A DNA stretch of 64,000 bases. Origin: Chloroflexota bacterium. GTDB taxonomy: Bacteria > Chloroflexota > Anaerolineae > Anaerolineales > UBA4823. Every line of letters begins with the position of its first letter. Positions within the stretch are counted from its first letter, which is position 1. The notes under the pieces are model-generated. The model searched no databases. It saw only the letters and a program-made list of their open reading frames with translations, and had not been told where the DNA came from. This document shows positions 59,751 through 64,000 of this stretch, one piece after another. The position numbers were made by a program, and so were the translations under genes. The stretch spans positions 124,001 to 188,000 of the forward strand of contig JAKOUW010000096.1 of the NCBI GenBank assembly GCA_029782365.1. The letters are read 5' to 3'.

Positions 59751-60340
59751 GAATTTTTGGTGGAACTTTCGATCCACCACACATTGGACATTTGATACTG
59801 GCTGCCGAGGCAGCCGATCAACTTTCTTTATCGAAAGTTCTCTGGGTTTTAACGCCTGCGCCTCCCCATAAGCATGACCAAAACATCACCTCGCTCGCAG
59901 CACGTAAAGAAATGGTGCTGGCGGCGATTTTTGGAAATCCTATATTTGAGTTTTCAACAATAGAAATCGATCGACCTGGGCCGCATTACGCCGTTGATAC
60001 TGTTCGATTACTTCGACAGCAGTATGGCAGTCGTTTTGAATTGATTTATTTGATCGGAGGAGATTCTTTACGAAATTTATTCACCTGGCACGAACCGCGC
60101 CTCTTCATCAAGCAATTGGACAATTTAGGTGTGATGCTGCGTCCAGGAGAAACAATTCTTATGGACAATCTGGAGAATAATCTGCCTGGCATATCATCCA
60201 AAATCCAATGGATTCATGCGCCATTGCTCGATATCTCCTCCTCACGGATTCGCCAACTGATTCACGAGCGAAAAGCTTTCCGTTATTACCTTCCCAGGGA
60301 GGTTCTTTCAGTCATTGAAGAGAAAAAACTGTATATATAG
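59738..60340 (+). CDS. nadD: Nicotinate-nucleotide adenylyltransferase
   Basis: Joins nicotinate mononucleotide and ATP to make deamido-NAD+ in NAD synthesis. The 200-residue nucleotidyltransferase begins RLGIFGGTFDPPHIGHL, with the HxGH signature. TPAPPHKHD, GPHYAVDTV and the terminal DISSSRIRQLI are family motifs. The start overlaps the end of obg, so translation is coupled. A promoter for the following operon lies about 45 bases after its stop. Confidence 0.95.
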   Translation: MERLGIFGGTFDPPHIGHLILAAEAADQLSLSKVLWVLTPAPPHKHDQNITSLAARKEMVLAAIFGNPIFEFSTIEIDRPGPHYAVDTVRLLRQQYGSRFELIYLIGGDSLRNLFTWHEPRLFIKQLDNLGVMLRPGETILMDNLENNLPGISSKIQWIHAPLLDISSSRIRQLIHERKAFRYYLPREVLSVIEEKKLYI

Positions 60341-60383
60341 CATTGGCGAATACGAAAATCAAACCACCTGTTCCATAAAACTC

Positions 60384-60412
60384 TTGACGATTTCCGAGTT
60401 TCTGTATATCAT
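60384..60412 (+). promoter_or_regulatory. Promoter of the aminotransferase-mmsA operon
   Basis: TTGACG (60384-60389), a 17-bp spacer, and TATCAT (60407-60412). The predicted 5' UTR is about 97 bases. Confidence 0.65.
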
Positions 60413-60422
60413 GGGGAAATAA

Positions 60423-60435
60423 TTCCGAAACGGAA
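60423..60435 (+). promoter_or_regulatory. Candidate operator TTCCGAAACGGAA
   Basis: A perfect 5-bp inverted repeat with a 3-base centre sits 10 bases after the -10 box, spanning the likely transcript start region. It is well placed for a repressor of the catabolic operon. The regulator is not in the window. Confidence 0.5.
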
Positions 60436-60516
60436 AGCAATATTTGAATTTTCGTAAAAAACCGACATTATTAAGAATTCTGATATTTTTTATGTAAGTA
60501 TTCTCAGGAGATCCTC

Positions 60517-61821
60517 ATGCAAATTCCTTTTGAAAAAAGCCGGGCTCTACAGCAAAGAGCGAAAAAAGTCTTACCATTAGGGGTCAACTCAAATTTTCGG
60601 TTTTGGGGCGATGATATCACGCCGTATGTCGCCAAGGCAAAAGGCGGATATTTGTGGGATGTCGATGGCAATCGGTTTATTGATTACCGGATGGCGTTTG
60701 GTCCTATCATTTTAGGTCATTCATATACCGAAGTAGACGCGGAAGTTCACAAGGAAATCGATAAAGGTGTGTTGTTTGCGATGACTGGAGAACTTGAAAT
60801 TGAAGTGGCTGAGAAAATGATTGCGATGTGCCCAGGTATAGATATGGTGCGCATGGCTTGTTCAGGCACCGAAGCTACGATGCATGCAATTCGGGTAGCG
60901 AGAGCTTACACAGGTCGAGAAAAAATTATAAAATTTGAAGGGATGTACCATGGATTTCATGATCATGCTCTGTGGTCCACATATGCACCAACAGAAGCTT
61001 ATGGTAACCCAAATAGCCCGATCCCAATTCCTTCCAGTTCTGGCATCCCTCGGAAATTGCAAGAATTAACCATAACGCTGCCTTTCAATGAATTTGAAAT
61101 ATTTGAGAAAGCAATTCGTCGTGAAGGATATCAGGTTGCCGCAGTGATTGTTGAGCCTTGTATGGGGAACTGCGCTGCAATTTTACCTCAGCCTGGTTTT
61201 CTCGAAATGATTCGCCAGAAATGTGATGAATACGGAATGGTTATGATCTTAGATGAAGTTAAAACAGGTTTTCGCATTGCGAACGGCGGCGCTCAAGAAT
61301 ATTACAATCTTAAACCAGATCTTGCAACATATGCCAAAGCCTTGGGAAATGGTTACCCGGTAGCCGCATTCGGAGGAAAACGAGAAATCATGTCTATCAT
61401 TGGTCATGGTGTCGCACAAGGCGGGACTTATACAAACAACAAACCAGGCATCGCCGCTGCTTATGCTACCCTCACACTTTTGCAAACACAACCCATTCTG
61501 GATACGATTGCTCGCCGGGGCGAAAGATTGATGTCTGGCATCAAAAAAATTTTTGACGAGGCAGGCATCCCAATCATTTTTAATGGTTATCCGGCTATGT
61601 TCTCATATGCAATTGGAAAAGAAAGCATTACCGACCAGCGCTCTTGGAATAAAACCGATAAGGAACTCTATCTTAAAATTATTGATGAGCTCATCGAGCG
61701 CGGCGTAATGCCAGACCATGATCCTCGCGAACCATGGTTCTTGTGTTTTTCGCACAGCGAAAATGATATCGATTGTACACTTGATGCGATGCATGATGCT
61801 GTGAAAGCTGTTCTGAAATAG
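60517..61821 (+). CDS. Class III aminotransferase, glutamate-1-semialdehyde-aminomutase-like
   Basis: A fold-type I PLP enzyme of 434 residues resembling HemL but in a catabolic setting. The N-terminus (RALQQRAKKVLPLGVNSNFR) and VDGNRFIDY are HemL-like. ACSGTEATMHAIRVAR binds phosphate, ILDEVKTGFR holds the PLP Asp, and the PLP Lys is in TYAKALGNGYPVAAFGG. No tetrapyrrole genes are nearby. It is followed by another class III aminotransferase and an mmsA-type dehydrogenase, so it more likely acts on a beta- or omega-amino acid. CAGGAGA precedes the ATG by 6 bases. Confidence 0.85.
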   Translation: MQIPFEKSRALQQRAKKVLPLGVNSNFRFWGDDITPYVAKAKGGYLWDVDGNRFIDYRMAFGPIILGHSYTEVDAEVHKEIDKGVLFAMTGELEIEVAEKMIAMCPGIDMVRMACSGTEATMHAIRVARAYTGREKIIKFEGMYHGFHDHALWSTYAPTEAYGNPNSPIPIPSSSGIPRKLQELTITLPFNEFEIFEKAIRREGYQVAAVIVEPCMGNCAAILPQPGFLEMIRQKCDEYGMVMILDEVKTGFRIANGGAQEYYNLKPDLATYAKALGNGYPVAAFGGKREIMSIIGHGVAQGGTYTNNKPGIAAAYATLTLLQTQPILDTIARRGERLMSGIKKIFDEAGIPIIFNGYPAMFSYAIGKESITDQRSWNKTDKELYLKIIDELIERGVMPDHDPREPWFLCFSHSENDIDCTLDAMHDAVKAVLK

Positions 61822-61829
61822 GATTGAAA

Positions 61830-63137
61830 ATGGAAACTAAAGAAATTGTTGATCTCAGTAAAGAATATACTTTTTTCTCCTGGTCAGTTCAAGGCGCAGT
61901 AAACCCGATCCCAATGGTTAAATCCGAAGGGATATTTTTTTGGGATTCTGACGGGAAACGGTATTTTGATTTTTCGTCCCAATTAATGAATGTCAATATC
62001 GGCCATCACCATCCAAAAGTGATCCGTGCCATCCAGGAACAGGCTGAAAAGCTGGCATTTGCTCATCCCGGAATGGCCACTGAACCGCGTGCAATGGCTG
62101 GCAAAAAAATTGCCGAAATAACCCCAGGCAATCTCAAAAAAACTTTTTTCTGCCTGGGTGGTGCAGAAGCAAACGAAAATGCGATTAAAATCGCTCGATT
62201 TTATACAGGTCGCCATAAGATCCTATCTCGTTATCGGTCTTACCACGGTGCAACTTTTGGTGCGATTGCATTAACTGGCGATTATCGCAGGTTAGCCGTT
62301 GAACCAGCAATGCCCGGGGCGGTTCATTTTCTTGATCCTCATTGCTACCGTTGTCCTTTTGGTTGGACACGGGAGACGTGTCACCGCGAATGTATCAAGC
62401 ATGTTGAAGAAGTTATTCAATACGAAGGGCCACAAACGATAGCGGCAATTATTATGGAAGGTGTCACGGGATCGAATGGGTTGATTGTGCCTCCCGATGA
62501 TTATTGGCCGCGCATTCGGGAAATTTGTAATAAATATGGCATCCTGTTGATCAGTGATGAAGTCATGAGCGGTTGGGGCCGAACTGGTGAGTGGTTCGCG
62601 GTGAACAATTGGAATGTTGTGCCAGATATCATCACAACAGCCAAAGGTATCACCTCGGGATATACGCCTTTGGGAGCGGTGATTGTCTCCGAAAAAATCG
62701 CCGATTTTTTTGAGGACAAATATTTGTACTGCGGCTTAACATACAGCGCTCATCCCTTATGCCTGGCCGCGGCCGTAGCTACAATGGAAGTTTATGAAGA
62801 AGATGGATTACTTGAAAATGCTCGTAAAGTGGGAAAATATCTTGGGCAACGACTTGAAGGTATGAAACAATCTCACCCGAGCATCGGTGATGTTCGCTAT
62901 ATAGGCTTATTTTCGGCAATTGAGGTGGTAAAAAGTCGAGAAACTAAAGAACCCATGCCGATGGCTGAATTTGGTAAATACTTACGCGAACACGGGTTAT
63001 TTACTTTTATCTTCAATAATATTGTCTTTGTCGTTCCTCCATTGTGCATTACGGCGGATCAGCTTGATGAAGGGTTGTCCATCATCGAAGGTGCTTTGGC
63101 AATTACCGACGCTGAGGCCGTTGTCCTTGAAAAATAA
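61830..63137 (+). CDS. Class III omega-aminotransferase
   Basis: A 435-residue PLP aminotransferase of the taurine/beta-alanine:pyruvate group. The N-terminus (YTFFSWSVQGAVNPIPMVKSEG) is like taurine-pyruvate and related omega-transaminases. FCLGGAEANENAIKIAR binds phosphate, YRSYHGATFGAIALTGD follows, LLISDEVMSGWGRTGEW carries the PLP Asp, and TAKGITSGYTPLGAVIV the PLP Lys. A CYRCPFGWTRETC insert with several Cys is present. The ATG at 61830 has AGGA 7 bases upstream. It lies 8 bases after the HemL-like gene and 12 bases before mmsA. Confidence 0.87.
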   Translation: METKEIVDLSKEYTFFSWSVQGAVNPIPMVKSEGIFFWDSDGKRYFDFSSQLMNVNIGHHHPKVIRAIQEQAEKLAFAHPGMATEPRAMAGKKIAEITPGNLKKTFFCLGGAEANENAIKIARFYTGRHKILSRYRSYHGATFGAIALTGDYRRLAVEPAMPGAVHFLDPHCYRCPFGWTRETCHRECIKHVEEVIQYEGPQTIAAIIMEGVTGSNGLIVPPDDYWPRIREICNKYGILLISDEVMSGWGRTGEWFAVNNWNVVPDIITTAKGITSGYTPLGAVIVSEKIADFFEDKYLYCGLTYSAHPLCLAAAVATMEVYEEDGLLENARKVGKYLGQRLEGMKQSHPSIGDVRYIGLFSAIEVVKSRETKEPMPMAEFGKYLREHGLFTFIFNNIVFVVPPLCITADQLDEGLSIIEGALAITDAEAVVLEK

Positions 63138-63149
63138 AAGGAAACAAAA

Positions 63150-64000
63150 ATGAGTGAAATGAAATTGTTCAATTACATCGCCAATCAATGGGTTGAATCA
63201 GCGTCGAGTGACTTTGTCGATGTGATTAATCCGGCATCAGGGGAAAGAATTGGGAAAACCCCTCTTTCCTCCAAGGAAGAGGTCGAAAGAGCTGTTAAGG
63301 CGGCTAAGGATGCTCTTCCTGTCTGGCGCAGGATTCCAGCCCAAGAACGAGTCCAGTTTTTATTCAAGTTGAAATTCCTATTAGAAAACAACCTCGAGGA
63401 TCTTTCGAAGATTATTACCAATGAATGTGGCAAAACCTATGAAGAAGCCAGAGCGGAAATGCGGCGGGCGATTGAAAATGTCGAGGTTGCCTGTGGCATA
63501 CCGATAATGTCCCAGGGGGTCATTTCTGAGGATATTGCACCTGGCATCGATGAAATCATGCTTCGCCAGCCGGTAGGTGTTTGCGCTGCGATTGCGCCAT
63601 TTAATTTTCCCGGGATGATTCCGTTTTGGTTCATGCCGTACGCCTTAGCATGTGGCAACACCTACATCGTAAAGCCATCCGAAAAAGTGCCTTTCACTAT
63701 GCAGAAGGTTTTTTCCCTGCTCGAGCAGTTAAATCTACCACCGGGTGTGGTGAACCTGATAAATGGCGCCAAGGATGCCGTAGATGCTTTATTGGATCAT
63801 CCGGATGTCCGTGCAATCTCATTTGTCGGCTCGACACCAATTGCGAAATACATTTATGCCCGTGGCGCCCAAAATGGGAAGCGTGTGCAAGCGCAAGGCG
63901 GAGCGAAAAATCCCGTCATCATCTTGCCAGATGCAGATATGGAGATGGCCACTCGGATTACTGCTGACAGTGCATTCGGTTGTGCAGGTCAACGCTGCCT
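63150..64000 (+). CDS. mmsA: Methylmalonate-semialdehyde dehydrogenase (CoA-acylating), 3' end outside window
   Basis: An aldehyde-dehydrogenase-family enzyme that turns malonate or methylmalonate semialdehyde into acetyl-CoA or propionyl-CoA. The 283 visible codons show [10 protein letters not shown] at the start, [11 protein letters not shown] and [47 protein letters not shown] and [16 protein letters not shown] follow. The last complete codons encode FGCAGQRC with the catalytic Cys. The AAGGA seven bases before the ATG supports the start. It takes the semialdehyde product that the two upstream aminotransferases would make. Confidence 0.92.
   Translation, partial: MSEMKLFNYIANQWVESASSDFVDVINPASGERIGKTPLSSKEEVERAVKAAKDALPVWRRIPAQERVQFLFKLKFLLENNLEDLSKIITNECGKTYEEARAEMRRAIENVEVACGIPIMSQGVISEDIAPGIDEIMLRQPVGVCAAIAPFNFPGMIPFWFMPYALACGNTYIVKPSEKVPFTMQKVFSLLEQLNLPPGVVNLINGAKDAVDALLDHPDVRAISFVGSTPIAKYIYARGAQNGKRVQAQGGAKNPVIILPDADMEMATRITADSAFGCAGQRC

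Noticed and set aside
1-64000. Prophage, insertion sequence, integron, CRISPR array or replication origin.
   Set aside because: No transposase, integrase, repeat-spacer pattern, terminal inverted repeats or DnaA-box cluster was seen when reading through the window.

Overview
The window looks like chromosomal core DNA of a free-living, moderately AT-rich bacterium, most likely a member of the Chloroflexota (class Anaerolineae). This is inference from gene content: an Ino1-type inositol-phosphate synthase, RRM-plus-glycine-rich RNA-binding protein, Thr/Pro-rich lipoprotein with a beta-sandwich domain, toastrack-type membrane proteins, split AddAB-like helicase/nuclease genes, an Asp-type MurA and a ParB-like/universal-stress fusion. 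No phage, insertion sequence, CRISPR array or integron was seen. Genes are packed tightly on both strands, with no gene-free stretch above about 200 bases. Both ends cut a gene: a class V aminotransferase on the left and an mmsA-type dehydrogenase on the right.

Layout. 1-5.4 kb: aminotransferase, cellobiose phosphorylase, rRNA methyltransferase-like protein, zinc-ribbon protein. 5.4-9.8 kb (minus strand): a phenylalanine/tyrosine block (alaX, pheA, then a promoter, leader peptide and attenuator, then aroH, aroF and an aminotransferase). 9.9-18.1 kb: SMP-30-like hydrolase, phosphoesterase, ParB-like/USP fusion, lipoprotein, a three-gene membrane operon, NUDIX hydrolase, fba. 18.2-26.5 kb: hisS with its own His-containing leader peptide and attenuator, degV, xth, a DUF255 protein, scpA, osmC-like, trxA, murA. 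26.6-38.3 kb: prepilin peptidase, a Trk-like protein, PP2C-like phosphatase, methyltransferase, lipid kinase, moxR/DUF58, GH4 glucosidase, a CcrM-like DNA methyltransferase, rph and small hydrolases. 38.4-49.7 kb: ettA, then a minus-strand DNA-repair operon (degenerate SF1 helicase, UvrD-like helicase, Fe-S nuclease, recJ, ybaK), an RRM protein, a degenerate GGDEF protein and tRNA-Pro(CGG). 49.8-60.3 kb: histidine kinase, ino1, mreBCD-mrdA, an HD-domain protein, obg and nadD. 60.5-64 kb: two class III aminotransferases and mmsA, probably a beta-amino-acid or omega-amine catabolic operon.

The most striking signals are regulatory. Two biosynthesis/charging genes (aroH-aroF and hisS) are each preceded by a tiny ORF rich in, or containing tandem, codons for the matching amino acid. 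Each leader ends about 27-30 nt before an intrinsic terminator, and a leader segment is able to pair with that terminator and disrupt it. Several genes also have an extended -10 box ending exactly 6-7 nt before the start codon with no Shine-Dalgarno sequence, the pattern expected for leaderless mRNAs. Three convergent gene pairs share one TTAA tetranucleotide as both stop codons.
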